Origin: Hippea sp.
GTDB lineage: Bacteria > Campylobacterota_A > Desulfurellia > Desulfurellales > Hippeaceae
Direction of reading: 5' to 3'
DNA length: 13,927 nucleotides
NCBI GenBank assembly: GCA_015486705.1
Contig: WFRG01000081.1
Location: 1-13,927 of the forward strand
Part shown: positions 6,391 to 13,927 of the stretch, in pieces
How the letters are laid out: the number at the start of each line of letters is the position of its first letter
Numbering within the stretch: the stretch's first letter is position 1
Program-made: the position numbers and the translations under genes
The notes under the pieces: model-generated
The model's database searches: none
What the model was told of the DNA's origin: nothing
What the model saw: the letters and a program-made list of their open reading frames with translations, nothing else

Positions 6391-7029
6391 ATGGAAAATC
6401 TAGTTTTGGATACTTACTCCGCAATAAAAACGGAGATCGTAAAGAAGTTTTCAAACTTCAGACAAATATGGGTAAAAAAAGATGATTTAAATATTTACAA
6501 AGAGCTTTTATTTTGCCTTTTGACGCCGCAGTCTAAGGCAGAGAATGCTTGGGAAATCATAAAAAGCTTGGAGAGAAAAAATTTGCTATTCTACTCAAAA
6601 GAAAATATATTGATAGAAGAACTTAGGAAGGTTAGATTCAGAAATAACAAAACGAAATATGTTAGAAATGCACAGAAATTGTTTGTAAAAGATGGAAAAC
6701 CAAAGATTGTAGATGTGTTGAGCGAATTTGAGAGCCCATTCGAAACAAGGGAATGGCTTGTTAAGAACGTAAAAGGCTTAGGTTACAAAGAAGCAAGCCA
6801 TTTTTTGAGGAATATAGGTTTAGGTGAAGATTTGACTATACTCGATAGGCACATCTTAAAAGCGCTCTTGAAATTCGGGGTTATTGAAGAATTACCAAAA
6901 ACCTTAACAAGAAAAAAGTACATTGAAATAGAGGAAAAAATGAGGAATTTTTCAAAAGGTTTGGGCATACCATTATCACACTTAGACTTTGTTTTTTGGC
7001 AAATACAAACAGAAAGAATTTTTAAGTAG
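6391..7029 (+). CDS. ogg: Ogg2-type 8-oxoguanine DNA glycosylase / AP lyase
   Basis: This 212-residue enzyme removes 8-oxoguanine from DNA and cuts the resulting abasic site. The helix-hairpin-helix part reads VKGLGYKEASHFLRNIG, closely matching archaeal Ogg2 proteins such as the Methanocaldococcus one as I remember it. Lys133 is the expected Schiff-base nucleophile (equivalent of Lys249 in human OGG1) and Asp152 in ILDRH the catalytic aspartate. The C-terminal LPKTLTRKKYIEIEE also fits the family, as does the length of about 210. A weak ribosome-binding site GAAAGGG (6377-6383) precedes the ATG. It is the first gene after a consensus promoter and is followed after 9 bases by the oxygen-detoxification genes, so repair of oxidised DNA appears to be co-expressed with removal of the oxidants. 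Confidence 0.9.
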   Translation: MENLVLDTYSAIKTEIVKKFSNFRQIWVKKDDLNIYKELLFCLLTPQSKAENAWEIIKSLERKNLLFYSKENILIEELRKVRFRNNKTKYVRNAQKLFVKDGKPKIVDVLSEFESPFETREWLVKNVKGLGYKEASHFLRNIGLGEDLTILDRHILKALLKFGVIEELPKTLTRKKYIEIEEKMRNFSKGLGIPLSHLDFVFWQIQTERIFK

Positions 7030-7038
7030 GAGGAAAGA

Positions 7039-7749
7039 ATGGATTCAAAGGCATTTTACAAACTCAGTTATGGACTTTACATCATAGCATCGGCTAAAGA
7101 TGGCAAGTTTAACGGGCAGATAGCTAACACGGTATTTCAAATCTCATCACAACCAGCAACGATAGCAATTAGCATAAACAAGCAGAACTTAACACACGAA
7201 TTTATTGAAAGCTCAGGTGTATTCTCTGCAACCGTACTAAGAAAGGAAACACCCATGCAATTCATAGGCAAATTCGGCTTCAAAAGCGGCAGGGAGACGA
7301 ACAAATTTGAAGGTGTAGATTACAAAATATTTGATGGAATTCCTGTAGTTTCAGAAAACGGCGTTGCATATTTAGTTGCCAAAGTAGTGAATAAAGTCGA
7401 TGTATCAACCCACACGGTATTTATTGGCGAGGTAACAGATGCCGGTATTTTAAGCAGTGCCGAGCCAATGACGTATGCTTACTACCATGAAGTCAAAAAT
7501 GGAAAGTCACCAAAGACTGCGCCAACATACATTGAAGAAGAGAAAAAAGAGAATAAAAATATTTCAGGAGGAAAAGAAATGAAAAAGTACAGATGTACAG
7601 TATGCGGTTACATTTACGATCCAGAAAAGGGCGATCCAGATAATGGAATAACTCCAGGAACATCGTTTGAGGAGTTGCCTGACGATTGGACATGCCCAGT
7701 ATGTGGGGTTTCAAAAGAAGATTTTGAGGAGGTGACAGAGGATGATTAA
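7039..7749 (+). CDS. hrb: Flavin reductase-rubredoxin fusion (high-molecular-weight rubredoxin)
   Basis: This 236-residue protein has an FMN-binding flavin-reductase-like domain (about 1-160, ending [17 protein letters not shown]), a charged linker (about 161-180) and a C-terminal rubredoxin (181-236) with the iron-binding cysteines Cys186, Cys189, Cys219 and Cys222. In acetogens such as Moorella, proteins of this type take electrons from NADH and reduce the flavodiiron protein FprA, which is encoded here by the next gene with an 8-base overlap. AGGAGG (7028-7033) overlaps the stop of the ogg gene and gives a clear start. The odd feature is an in-frame AGGAGG plus ATG at the domain boundary, which may also produce a free rubredoxin. 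Confidence 0.93.
   Translation: MDSKAFYKLSYGLYIIASAKDGKFNGQIANTVFQISSQPATIAISINKQNLTHEFIESSGVFSATVLRKETPMQFIGKFGFKSGRETNKFEGVDYKIFDGIPVVSENGVAYLVAKVVNKVDVSTHTVFIGEVTDAGILSSAEPMTYAYYHEVKNGKSPKTAPTYIEEEKKENKNISGGKEMKKYRCTVCGYIYDPEKGDPDNGITPGTSFEELPDDWTCPVCGVSKEDFEEVTEDD
7566..7571 (+). promoter_or_regulatory. Internal in-frame ribosome-binding site at the rubredoxin domain boundary
   Basis: AGGAGG lies inside the coding sequence (codons TCA GGA GGA AAA GAA), 7 bases before the in-frame ATG at 7579. Sequence and spacing are as good as at the real starts of neighbouring genes. It is either an active second start or a relic of two genes that fused. Confidence 0.65.
7579..7749 (+). CDS. Possible free rubredoxin made from an internal start
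   Basis: Starting at the internal ATG, the same frame encodes 56 residues beginning [15 protein letters not shown] and containing DDWTCPVCG, a complete rubredoxin of the family's usual length (52-56). Cysteines at 6, 9, 39 and 42 of this product bind one iron. It would be a mobile electron carrier that could feed the flavodiiron protein, rubrerythrin or desulfoferrodoxin encoded downstream. That the internal start fits the domain boundary, spacing and length speaks for real use. Translation of it is inferred only. Confidence 0.5.
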   Translation: MKKYRCTVCGYIYDPEKGDPDNGITPGTSFEELPDDWTCPVCGVSKEDFEEVTEDD

Positions 7750-8926
7750 AAAACTAACCGACGGCGTTTACAACGTCGGTGCAATAGATTGGGATAGAAC
7801 GCTGTTTGACGAAATTGTACCAACACCACAAGGCACAAGCTACAACGCCTACATAGTTCAGGGCAAAGAAAAAACCGCTCTCATTGATACGGTAGAGCCA
7901 TACAAGTTCGAAGAGCTCAAGAAAAACTTGGAAGATTTGGGTATTGAAAGGATAGATTACTTAATTTCTAACCATGCAGAACAGGATCACTCTGGAAGCA
8001 TACCTATGATCTTGGAGATGTATCCCGAGGCAAAGTTAATTACAAATGAGAAATGCAAGAACTTCGAAATGGATTTACTGCACATACCGGAGGAGAAATT
8101 CACTATAGTCGACGAAGGTGAGACAATAGATTTGGGCGGCAGAACACTTGAGTTTATTTTAACCCCTTGGGTGCATTGGCCAGAGACAATGAGCACATAC
8201 TTAAGGGAAGACAAAATCCTGTTCAGCTGTGACTTTTTCGGTAGCCACGTTGCAACGTCTTACACGTTTGCCAAGTACCACGACAAGGTCTATCACGAAG
8301 CAAAGAGATACTATGCCGAAATCATGATGCCATTTAGAAACTTCATCGAGAAAAACATAAAAAAAATCAGACAAAAAGAAATCAAAATGATTGCACCAAG
8401 CCACGGGCCCGTGTTTGACGATCCAGAGTACATAATTAAGGCTTATGAAGAGTGGATCGATCCGAAGCCACAAAACATGGTCTTAATTGCCTTTGTATCC
8501 ATGCATGAAAGCACAAGAAAAATGGTCGAGTACTTGGCTGACAAACTCGAATCAAAGGGTGTGGATGTTAAAATCAGAAACTTGATAACCTGCGACGTGG
8601 GCGAGTTGGCCATGGATTTAGTGGATGTAGCTACAATTATCATAGCAACCCCAATGGTCTTAGCAGGAGCGCATCCAGCAGCAGTGTATGGAGCATATTT
8701 GGCAAATGCCTTAAGACCTAAAGCCAAGTTCGCAGGCATAATCGGCTCATACGGCTGGGGAGGAAGAGCAGCCGACATAATTAAATCGAATTTAGCTAAT
8801 CTAAAAGCGGAGCTTCTTGAGCCTGTGTTCATAAAAGGACTTCCAAAAGAAGAAGATTACAAAAAACTGGATGAATTTGCTGAGCTCATTTATCAAAAAC
8901 ACAAATCAATAGGGATAGTGGAATGA
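7742..8926 (+). CDS. fprA: Class A flavodiiron protein (rubredoxin:oxygen / NO oxidoreductase)
   Basis: This 394-residue protein reduces O2 to water (or NO to N2O) in the cytoplasm with electrons from rubredoxin. The N-terminal metallo-beta-lactamase-like domain carries the full diiron ligand set: His78, Glu80, Asp82 (NHAEQDHSG), His145, Asp164 and His221 (PSHGPV). The flavodoxin-like FMN domain covers about 249-394. There is no fused rubredoxin, so it needs an outside donor, evidently the product of the preceding gene. The start lies inside the end of that gene (8-base overlap), with GAGGAGG in the upstream coding sequence. The stop overlaps the next start as ATGA. Whether O2 or NO is the main substrate cannot be read from the sequence. 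Confidence 0.95.
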   Translation: MIKKLTDGVYNVGAIDWDRTLFDEIVPTPQGTSYNAYIVQGKEKTALIDTVEPYKFEELKKNLEDLGIERIDYLISNHAEQDHSGSIPMILEMYPEAKLITNEKCKNFEMDLLHIPEEKFTIVDEGETIDLGGRTLEFILTPWVHWPETMSTYLREDKILFSCDFFGSHVATSYTFAKYHDKVYHEAKRYYAEIMMPFRNFIEKNIKKIRQKEIKMIAPSHGPVFDDPEYIIKAYEEWIDPKPQNMVLIAFVSMHESTRKMVEYLADKLESKGVDVKIRNLITCDVGELAMDLVDVATIIIATPMVLAGAHPAAVYGAYLANALRPKAKFAGIIGSYGWGGRAADIIKSNLANLKAELLEPVFIKGLPKEEDYKKLDEFAELIYQKHKSIGIVE

Positions 8927-9393
8927 TAGGGAAAAGAGCACCAAATTTTTGTCTAAAAGACCATGAAGAAAAAGAGCATTGTCTAAAGGATTTTAAAGGC
9001 AAGTGGATCGTGCTTTACTTTTATCCCAAAGACAACACATCCGGTTGCACAAAAGAGGCAAAAGAGTTTACAGAAAAGAGAGAGAAATTCGAAAAGCTCG
9101 GGGCAGTTATTGTTGGAATTAGCAAGGATTCGCCTAAATCCCATGCAAAGTTCATTGAAAAACATGACTTAAACATACTCTTGCTGAGTGACGAAGAGCA
9201 CAAGGTTTTAGAGGCATACGGAGCGTGGGGATTGAAGAAAAACTACGGAAAAGAGTATTACGGAACAATAAGGGGCACTTTTATCATCGATCCTGAACTC
9301 ACCATCAGGGCTCAGTGGAAGAATGTCAGAGTAAAAGGTCATGTGGATAAGGTTTTGGAAGAATTGAAAAAATTACAGGAGAAAAAAGAATGA
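8923..9393 (+). CDS. bcp: Bcp/PrxQ-type peroxiredoxin without the usual resolving cysteine
   Basis: This 156-residue thiol peroxidase would reduce hydrogen peroxide or organic peroxides. [15 protein letters not shown] contains the peroxidatic Cys42 with the Thr/Pro surroundings of the Bcp/PrxQ family, and RGTFIIDPE near the C-terminus carries the conserved Arg. In many Bcp proteins a resolving Cys follows five residues later; here that place is Lys47. The only other cysteines are Cys10 and Cys20, so it probably works as a 1-Cys enzyme or with an unusual partner. The gene overlaps fprA by 4 bases (ATGA) and rubrerythrin by 4 bases, and its own ribosome-binding site is weak, so it likely depends on translational coupling. 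Confidence 0.92.
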   Translation: MIGKRAPNFCLKDHEEKEHCLKDFKGKWIVLYFYPKDNTSGCTKEAKEFTEKREKFEKLGAVIVGISKDSPKSHAKFIEKHDLNILLLSDEEHKVLEAYGAWGLKKNYGKEYYGTIRGTFIIDPELTIRAQWKNVRVKGHVDKVLEELKKLQEKKE

Positions 9394-9896
9394 GGAAGAT
9401 GGTTGAAAAGGCTTTAAATGAGGCCTTTGCAGGGGAAAGCATGGCGCATATGAAGTATCTAATCTTTTCAGAAATTGCCGAAAATTCTGGCAAGAAAAAC
9501 TTAGCAAAACTATTTAAAGCTATAGCCTATGCCGAATTTGTCCATGCCAAAAATCATGCAAAAGCTTTGGGAATACCGAAGGACAATGTAGAAAATTTAG
9601 AAAGCGCAAGAAGTGGTGAGGAATTTGAGATAGAGGACATGTATCCAGCTTATGAGGCAATAGCAAAGTTGTTCGATGACAAACAAGCCCAGAGATCCAT
9701 ACACTACGCAATAGAGGCAGAGAAAATACACGAAAAACTATATGCAGATGCTAAGGAAAAGGTAAAAAACGGTGAAGACTTAGAAGACAAAGACATATAT
9801 ATCTGCCCGGTATGTGGATTTACATATGTTGGGGATAATCCACCTGAGAAATGCCCAGTATGTGGCGTTCCAAAAGATAAATTCGAGAAATTTTAG
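9390..9896 (+). CDS. rbr: Rubrerythrin (NADH/rubredoxin-linked peroxidase)
   Basis: This 168-residue protein reduces hydrogen peroxide to water in anaerobes. The N-terminal four-helix domain has the diiron residues of the family (Glu16, Glu49 and His52 in AEFVHAKNH, Glu82 before MYP, Glu111 and His114 in [10 protein letters not shown]). The C-terminal rubredoxin-like domain has Cys139, Cys142, Cys155 and Cys158 ([18 protein letters not shown]). It is shorter than Desulfovibrio rubrerythrin (about 190) but normal for this subfamily. AGGAG (9377-9381) is 8 bases from the ATG, which overlaps the peroxiredoxin stop. Electrons could come from the rubredoxin encoded upstream. Confidence 0.95.
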   Translation: MRKMVEKALNEAFAGESMAHMKYLIFSEIAENSGKKNLAKLFKAIAYAEFVHAKNHAKALGIPKDNVENLESARSGEEFEIEDMYPAYEAIAKLFDDKQAQRSIHYAIEAEKIHEKLYADAKEKVKNGEDLEDKDIYICPVCGFTYVGDNPPEKCPVCGVPKDKFEKF

Positions 9897-9900
9897 GAGG
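9895..9900 (+). promoter_or_regulatory. Ribosome-binding site of ferritin overlapping the rubrerythrin stop
   Basis: AGGAGG begins within the TAG stop of rubrerythrin and is 6 bases from the ATG at 9907. It fixes the ferritin start there; a longer frame open from 9814 overlaps rubrerythrin and has no site. Confidence 0.85.
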
Positions 9901-9906
9901 CTTGAG

Positions 9907-10410
9907 ATGATAGATAAAAAGATGGAAGATGCGATTAACAAACAAATAAACGAGGAACTCTATTCAGCATATCTATACCTTTCTATGTCTGCATGGTTTG
10001 ACTCGATAGGACTTAAAGGCTTTGCCAATTGGATGATGGTACAATACAAAGAGGAGACGGATCATGCTATGAAATTTTATCAATACCTACAGAGCCAGGG
10101 TGCTGCTATTAAATTAATGGCAATTGAAGAACCACCACATGAATGGGAATCTCCTTTACATGCTTTTGAAGAAACATTAAAACATGAGCAACATATAACA
10201 AAATGCATAAACGAACTTGTCGACTTGGCTGAAGAGCTAAAAGACAGGGCAACATACAACATGCTCCAGTGGTTTATTAACGAACAGGTAGAAGAGGAAG
10301 AAAACGATAGAGAGATTATCGATAAACTCAAATTAGTTGATGGAAGCAAACACGGAATATTTATGATAGACAAAGACCTTGCAAGCAGACAATATACGTC
10401 TGAAATATAA
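9907..10410 (+). CDS. ftn: Ferritin (FtnA-type iron storage protein)
   Basis: This 167-residue protein stores iron as a ferric mineral in a 24-subunit shell and oxidises Fe(II) at a diiron centre. Key residues sit where they do in bacterial FtnA: Glu17 and Tyr24 in the first helix, Glu49 and His52 (KEETDHAMKFYQYL), and the Gln and Glu residues of WFINEQVEEE in the fourth helix. No haem-binding Met in the bacterioferritin position was noted, and the sequence pattern is ferritin rather than Dps. The gene lies between two peroxide and superoxide enzymes, which suits its role of keeping free iron away from peroxide. Its ribosome-binding site overlaps the preceding stop codon. Confidence 0.95.
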   Translation: MIDKKMEDAINKQINEELYSAYLYLSMSAWFDSIGLKGFANWMMVQYKEETDHAMKFYQYLQSQGAAIKLMAIEEPPHEWESPLHAFEETLKHEQHITKCINELVDLAEELKDRATYNMLQWFINEQVEEEENDREIIDKLKLVDGSKHGIFMIDKDLASRQYTSEI

Positions 10411-10416
10411 AAAATG

Positions 10417-10421
10417 GGAGG
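10417..10421 (+). promoter_or_regulatory. Ribosome-binding site fixing the desulfoferrodoxin start
   Basis: GGAGG is 7 bases from the ATG at 10429. An in-frame ATG at 10414 lies before the site and would code through it, so it is not the start. Confidence 0.8.
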
Positions 10422-10428
10422 TGGAAAG

Positions 10429-10812
10429 ATGACTAAAAAGATGCAGGTTTACAAATGCGACATCTGTGGAAACATTGTTGAAGTAATACACGAAGGAGCA
10501 GATGCCCTTGTTTGTTGCGGACAACCAATGAGGCTATTGGAAGAGCAAACGGCCGATACTTCAACAGAAAAACACGTTCCATTCATCAAGAGAGAGGGTA
10601 ACAAATACATTGTAAAAGTCGGCGAGAATCAGGCGCATCCTATGGAGGAGAAGCACTATATTGAATGGATCGAGCTCATAGTTGACGGCGTTGTTTACAG
10701 GAAGTTCTTAAACCCCGGCGATGCACCTGAGGCAGTGTTTGAGGTGCCTGAAGGAAAAGAGGTTTCTGCAAGGGAATACTGCAACATCCACGGCTTGTGG
10801 GCAAAAAAGTAG
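10429..10812 (+). CDS. dfx: Desulfoferrodoxin (2Fe superoxide reductase)
   Basis: This 127-residue enzyme reduces superoxide to hydrogen peroxide without making O2. The N-terminal desulforedoxin-like domain has Cys10, Cys13, Cys29 and Cys30 (centre I). The catalytic iron of centre II would be held by His49 (EKHVP), His70, His76, Cys118 and His121 (EYCNIHGLW). Glu47 and Lys48 beside the active site are conserved as in known enzymes. Length and both centres are standard for the class with two iron sites. It is the last gene of the operon; its peroxide product can be removed by the rubrerythrin and peroxiredoxin encoded upstream, and its electrons may come from rubredoxin. A strong terminator follows. 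Confidence 0.96.
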   Translation: MTKKMQVYKCDICGNIVEVIHEGADALVCCGQPMRLLEEQTADTSTEKHVPFIKREGNKYIVKVGENQAHPMEEKHYIEWIELIVDGVVYRKFLNPGDAPEAVFEVPEGKEVSAREYCNIHGLWAKK

Positions 10813-10820
10813 TCAAAAAA

Positions 10821-10850
10821 AGGGGGTATTTGCCCCCTAATTTTATTTTA
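10821..10850. terminator. Bidirectional rho-independent terminator between convergent operons
   Basis: AGGGGG (10821-10826), a 6-base loop and CCCCCT (10833-10838) form a perfect stem. On the plus strand AATTTTATTTT follows; on the minus strand a run of T follows. It ends the oxidative-stress operon and the opposing operon. The stop codon of the PLP-enzyme gene (10845-10843) lies in the plus-strand tail. Confidence 0.9.
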
Positions 10851-11934
10851 GTAAGCTGTATATTTTTTCGTTCGCCTTCAATCCATTTCCGGTAAGTTCC
10901 ACAAGAGTGGAACCGGTTAAATCGACAACTTTTAAAGCTGCTATTGCGGATGCAGACGTAGGCTCTATGTAGTAACCTTTTCTTACCATCTCCAACAAGC
11001 CTTCTTTTATATCTTCTTCTGAAACAGTAATAACAATACCCTTTGTTTCCTTTATAATTTCACACATTTGATCTAATCTAAGGGGGTTTCTAATAGCTAT
11101 TCCTTCTGCCACAGTCTCAGAATATTTTTTTTCCTTACCATACAAAACATAGCTTAACGGAGAGCAATTATCAGACTGTACACACACAAACTTTGGAAAC
11201 TTATCAATATAACCCGATTCCATCACTTGTTTACAAGCTATATAAGCACCGATTAGCAAAGTCCCATTCCCAACGGGCATTACAATATTGTCTGGTAATT
11301 TAAAGTTCATTTGTTCAAATAACTCAAAAATAAATGTCTTTGTACCCTCAAAAAAGAACGGGTTGTAAACGTGACTCGCATAGTACATTCTTTCAGCTGC
11401 ATTTATAGCAGCTTCGCTCGTCGCTTGTCTATCACCTTTTACAAGTTTCAAATTTGCACCAAAAGCTACCAGTTGCGTTAGCTTTCCTTTAGAAGTTGAG
11501 AAAGGGACAAATATGTTGGCCTCCACATTAGCTTTAGCGCAGTACATAGCTATTGATGAACCAGCGTTACCCGATGAATCCTCTAAAACTTTGCTAATCC
11601 CCAGCTCTTTTACCTTACTTACCAACACAGATGAGCCTCTATCTTTATAAGAACCAGATGGAAAAAGATAATCAAGCTTCAAAAAAACGTCTTTACCAAA
11701 CACTTTATCCCTAACAAGGGGAGTAAAGCTTTCATTAAAGCTGACAATCGCTTTTTCGGAGAAAACTGGAATAAATTTTTTATAACGCCAAAAACCATTA
11801 ATGGTTTTATCAACTAAACTCAAATCTACTTTTTCATCGCTTACAATATCCAAAAATCCACCACACTCGCATCTCCAAATCGGCTTATTTATATCATATT
11901 CCCTATTGCATGAATAACATCTAAGTGCGTACAA
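10843..11934 (-). CDS. Threonine-synthase-like PLP-dependent enzyme (fold type II)
   Basis: This 363-residue protein has an N-terminal zinc ribbon (Cys6, Cys9, Cys22, Cys24) and a fold-II PLP domain with the lysine motif PSGSYKDRGSS (Lys97), SSGNAGSS (about 119-126) and a phosphate-loop-like MPVGNG. It belongs to the ThrC family in the broad sense, which makes threonine from O-phosphohomoserine; relatives include cysteate synthase and amino-acid lyases. Classical threonine synthase has T in PTGSFKDRG where this one has S, and Tyr for Phe. The gene starts with TTG at 11934, 14 bases inside the end of the racemase gene, with GAGG about 10 bases upstream; no in-frame ATG is close. Its place after a transporter and an aspartate racemase suggests amino-acid conversion, so the threonine synthase name should be treated with care. 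Confidence 0.8.
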   Translation of the reverse strand: MYALRCYSCNREYDINKPIWRCECGGFLDIVSDEKVDLSLVDKTINGFWRYKKFIPVFSEKAIVSFNESFTPLVRDKVFGKDVFLKLDYLFPSGSYKDRGSSVLVSKVKELGISKVLEDSSGNAGSSIAMYCAKANVEANIFVPFSTSKGKLTQLVAFGANLKLVKGDRQATSEAAINAAERMYYASHVYNPFFFEGTKTFIFELFEQMNFKLPDNIVMPVGNGTLLIGAYIACKQVMESGYIDKFPKFVCVQSDNCSPLSYVLYGKEKKYSETVAEGIAIRNPLRLDQMCEIIKETKGIVITVSEEDIKEGLLEMVRKGYYIEPTSASAIAALKVVDLTGSTLVELTGNGLKANEKIYSLLK

Positions 11935-12631
11935 TTTTGTTTTCCTCTAAACAAAGTTTAACAACTTTCTTTGCGAGTATATCCGTTGCATCGTAAACGT
12001 CGGCTAATTCGAGATTAACGTACGGCAACAAAACAGGTATTTCGGTACATCCAGCTATTAAACAATCATACTCATTTCTAATAATCTCAAGATATGTATT
12101 TTTAAAAATTTCAATAGCCTTTTTCTTCTTGCCAGATTTTACAAGATATATTGAATTCATAATATCTTTCTGAATATCTTCATCAAAATTCTCAATTTTT
12201 AATCCCTTTTTTTCAAATACACTATGATAGACTTTTCCTATAAAAGTACCATCCGTAGCCATTAAACCTATTTTTTTGTATTTCTTGTTTTTACTAAGTA
12301 TAGATTCCAAAGCAGACTCAACAATACTTACAAAAGGTATATTAGTGGCTTTTCTTATATCGTCTACGAAATAATGAGCAGTATTGCAAGGCATACATAA
12401 ATAATCAACCCCACAAGCTTCAAGTCGCCTAACCGACTCTAATATAAAAGGCAACGGGGATTTACCCGTGCCTTTTAAAAAAGCTGTCCTATCTGGTATT
12501 TGAGGATAATTATCTATAATTATAGGTATATGTTCCTGATCTGATCGTGCAGGCGTGTTTTTTATGATTTTATAAAACAAATCAGCAGTTGCTTCAGGAC
12601 CCATGCCACCTATAATACCGAGTCTTTTCAT
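11921..12631 (-). CDS. Aspartate/glutamate racemase family protein
   Basis: This 236-residue enzyme would interconvert L- and D-aspartate (or glutamate) without a cofactor by a two-cysteine mechanism. Cys82 in MPCNTAH and Cys194 in AGCTEIP are the expected acid/base pair, at the same numbers as I recall for the Pyrococcus aspartate racemase. The N-terminal GIIGGMGPEAT is the family signature. The gene begins 3 bases after the transporter stop, and its ribosome-binding site (GGAGAG) lies in the end of the transporter gene. Its own end overlaps the next gene. D-aspartate for the cell wall, or use of D-amino acids as nutrients, are both possible. Confidence 0.9.
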   Translation of the reverse strand: MKRLGIIGGMGPEATADLFYKIIKNTPARSDQEHIPIIIDNYPQIPDRTAFLKGTGKSPLPFILESVRRLEACGVDYLCMPCNTAHYFVDDIRKATNIPFVSIVESALESILSKNKKYKKIGLMATDGTFIGKVYHSVFEKKGLKIENFDEDIQKDIMNSIYLVKSGKKKKAIEIFKNTYLEIIRNEYDCLIAGCTEIPVLLPYVNLELADVYDATDILAKKVVKLCLEENKIVRT

Positions 12632-12634
12632 CGA

Positions 12635-13909
12635 CTAACTCTCCAATACATTAAAATCAACCTCATTTTCACTTTTGGCAACAACTGTGGTGCATACCAA
12701 GTCTCCTGTAACATTCACAGATGTTCTACCCATATCCAAAAGCGCATCCACGCCCAATATCATAGCATAAGCCAAAGATACAGGACTATTAGCCGACAAA
12801 TTCAATCCTATTGAACTCAAAACCATCAATAACATAATTGCTCCTGCACCTGGAACACCCGCTGTACCTATCGATGCAAGCACTGCTGTAATAATAACAG
12901 TTATTTGCTGGGCTAAACTCAGATGCATTCCAATGGCAGTAGCAATAAATAGTGCACAAACTCCCTGATATATTGCTGTTCCATCCATATTTATGGTGGC
13001 ACCTAATGGCAAAGTAAAGGAATAAACACCTTTTGATACACCTAAATTCTCTTCAGCCACTTTCATGGTAACAGGAAGTGTTCCACTACTACTCCTCGTT
13101 ACAAACGCTGTCAGAGATGCCTCTTTAGCCTTGTTAAAAAACTTGAATGGTGGAATTTTGTTTATAGCTAAAAGTCCACCGTATGTTACTATAACATGCG
13201 TTATCAGTGCCAGATAAACAACTAAAACAACCAAAGCCAAAGGTCCAACAGCTTTCGCACCTTCCTTAGCAAAAACAACAGCAATCAAGGCAAATACACC
13301 TATAGGTGCATATTCCAAAATCCACCTAACAATTTTATAAATGATTTCAGCAGCTCCATCAAAGAATCTAAAAACAACTTCACCAGAGCTTTTCAATCTT
13401 TCATCTTCACTATCCTTTAAAAATGCTATACCAATACCGAATATTATTGAGAAAAATATAACAGGCAAAACTTGCCCTTTAACAATAGCTGTAAATGGGT
13501 TTTTAGGTATTATATTTATCAAGATAGCAGTAAGACTTGGAGCTGTTGCTTTCTTAACTACACCATGACTAATCTTTGCCAAATCAACACCACTTCCAAC
13601 ATGGAAAAGATTACCAAATATTAGACCTATTGTCACAGCAAAAGCGGAGGTTAGCAGATACAATACAATAATCTTAACACCTACCCTACCTAATCTTGCC
13701 GGCTCAATGCTGGCAGCACCAACAACTAACGAAGCTATAATGACCGGCATGACAATCATCTTTAGTAACCTAATAAAAACGTCGCCAAAAGGTTTAACCC
13801 ACAGTATCTTCTCACCGAATATTAAACCAAAGATAGCACCGAGCACCAATCCTATAAGAATCCTAAATAACAAATTTGGTTTAAAATACCATGACCAAAG
13901 AGCCTTCAT
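12635..13909 (-). CDS. gltP: Sodium- or proton-coupled acidic amino-acid symporter (GltP/GltPh family)
   Basis: This 424-residue membrane protein belongs to the dicarboxylate/amino acid:cation symporter family. It shows hairpin 1 ([11 protein letters not shown]), the cation-binding NMDGT motif, hairpin 2 ([14 protein letters not shown]) and, in the last helix, [12 protein letters not shown]. That last motif, with Asp, Arg, Thr and Asn spaced as in Asp394/Arg397/Thr398/Asn401 of the Pyrococcus transporter GltPh, points to aspartate/glutamate rather than C4-dicarboxylates (DctA has a different sequence there) or neutral amino acids (Arg is replaced). AGGAGG (13916-13921) is 6 bases from the ATG. 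It is the first gene of an operon with the racemase and PLP enzyme; the promoter lies beyond the right edge. Confidence 0.93.
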   Translation of the reverse strand: MKALWSWYFKPNLLFRILIGLVLGAIFGLIFGEKILWVKPFGDVFIRLLKMIVMPVIIASLVVGAASIEPARLGRVGVKIIVLYLLTSAFAVTIGLIFGNLFHVGSGVDLAKISHGVVKKATAPSLTAILINIIPKNPFTAIVKGQVLPVIFFSIIFGIGIAFLKDSEDERLKSSGEVVFRFFDGAAEIIYKIVRWILEYAPIGVFALIAVVFAKEGAKAVGPLALVVLVVYLALITHVIVTYGGLLAINKIPPFKFFNKAKEASLTAFVTRSSSGTLPVTMKVAEENLGVSKGVYSFTLPLGATINMDGTAIYQGVCALFIATAIGMHLSLAQQITVIITAVLASIGTAGVPGAGAIMLLMVLSSIGLNLSANSPVSLAYAMILGVDALLDMGRTSVNVTGDLVCTTVVAKSENEVDFNVLES

Positions 13910-13927
13910 AGAACACCTCCTGTTTTG

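Noticed and set aside
8443..8832. 129-codon minus-strand frame inside the flavodiiron protein gene
   Set aside because: It is antisense to a conserved domain, without promoter, ribosome-binding site or protein similarity that I recognise.
9814..9906. Longer ferritin frame starting inside rubrerythrin (31 more residues)
   Set aside because: These codons overlap the rubredoxin-like domain of rubrerythrin in another frame, and the ferritin match begins at the ATG at 9907, which has AGGAGG 6 bases upstream.
1..13927. CRISPR array, insertion sequence, prophage or other defence island
   Set aside because: No spaced direct-repeat array, transposase, integrase, phage gene or known defence gene was seen; all large reading frames belong to metabolic or stress families.

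Overview
The window looks like chromosomal DNA of an anaerobic, probably thermophilic, sulfur-respiring bacterium with an AT-rich genome. I infer this from four things found together: a Tat-exported three-subunit molybdenum reductase of the polysulfide/sulfur reductase type, a full rubredoxin-based oxygen-defence operon, an Ogg2-type glycosylase and a TrpB2-type tryptophan synthase beta chain, both typical of archaea and thermophiles. Hippea/Desulfurella-like bacteria would fit, but the genus is a guess.

Layout. Positions 1-416 (all minus strand) hold the first 18 codons of a type IV prepilin running off the left edge, its leader and promoter, a tRNA-Gly(CCC), and the terminator of the next operon. 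Positions 417-4718 (minus) are a three-gene operon for a molybdopterin reductase: catalytic subunit, four-cluster ferredoxin subunit and NrfD-type membrane anchor. Upstream of it is a near-consensus promoter next to a 28-bp Crp/Fnr-like palindrome. Positions 4900-6246 (minus) encode TrpB2. Positions 6391-10812 (plus) are a seven-gene oxidative-stress operon behind a perfect TTGACA/TATAAT promoter: Ogg2 DNA glycosylase, flavin reductase-rubredoxin fusion, flavodiiron oxygen reductase, Bcp-type peroxiredoxin, rubrerythrin, ferritin and desulfoferrodoxin. It ends at a terminator that also serves the convergent genes to its right. Positions 10843-13909 (minus) are an operon of an acidic amino-acid transporter, an aspartate racemase and a threonine-synthase-like PLP enzyme.

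How the genes work together. The reductase operon probably couples quinol oxidation in the membrane to reduction of a sulfur compound in the periplasm. The plus-strand operon covers the whole path of oxygen damage: reduction of O2 to water (rubredoxin fusion plus flavodiiron protein), superoxide reduction (desulfoferrodoxin), peroxide reduction (rubrerythrin, peroxiredoxin), iron storage (ferritin) and removal of oxidised guanine (Ogg2). The right-hand operon suggests uptake and conversion of aspartate/glutamate-type amino acids.

The most interesting detail is inside the flavin reductase-rubredoxin gene. An in-frame AGGAGG followed by ATG sits exactly at the domain boundary and would yield a free 56-residue rubredoxin from the same reading frame. 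No CRISPR array, insertion sequence or phage gene is visible, and no stretch over 300 bases lacks a gene. I did not find a clearly undescribed system: the gene families are all known, and the novelty lies in arrangement and regulation.
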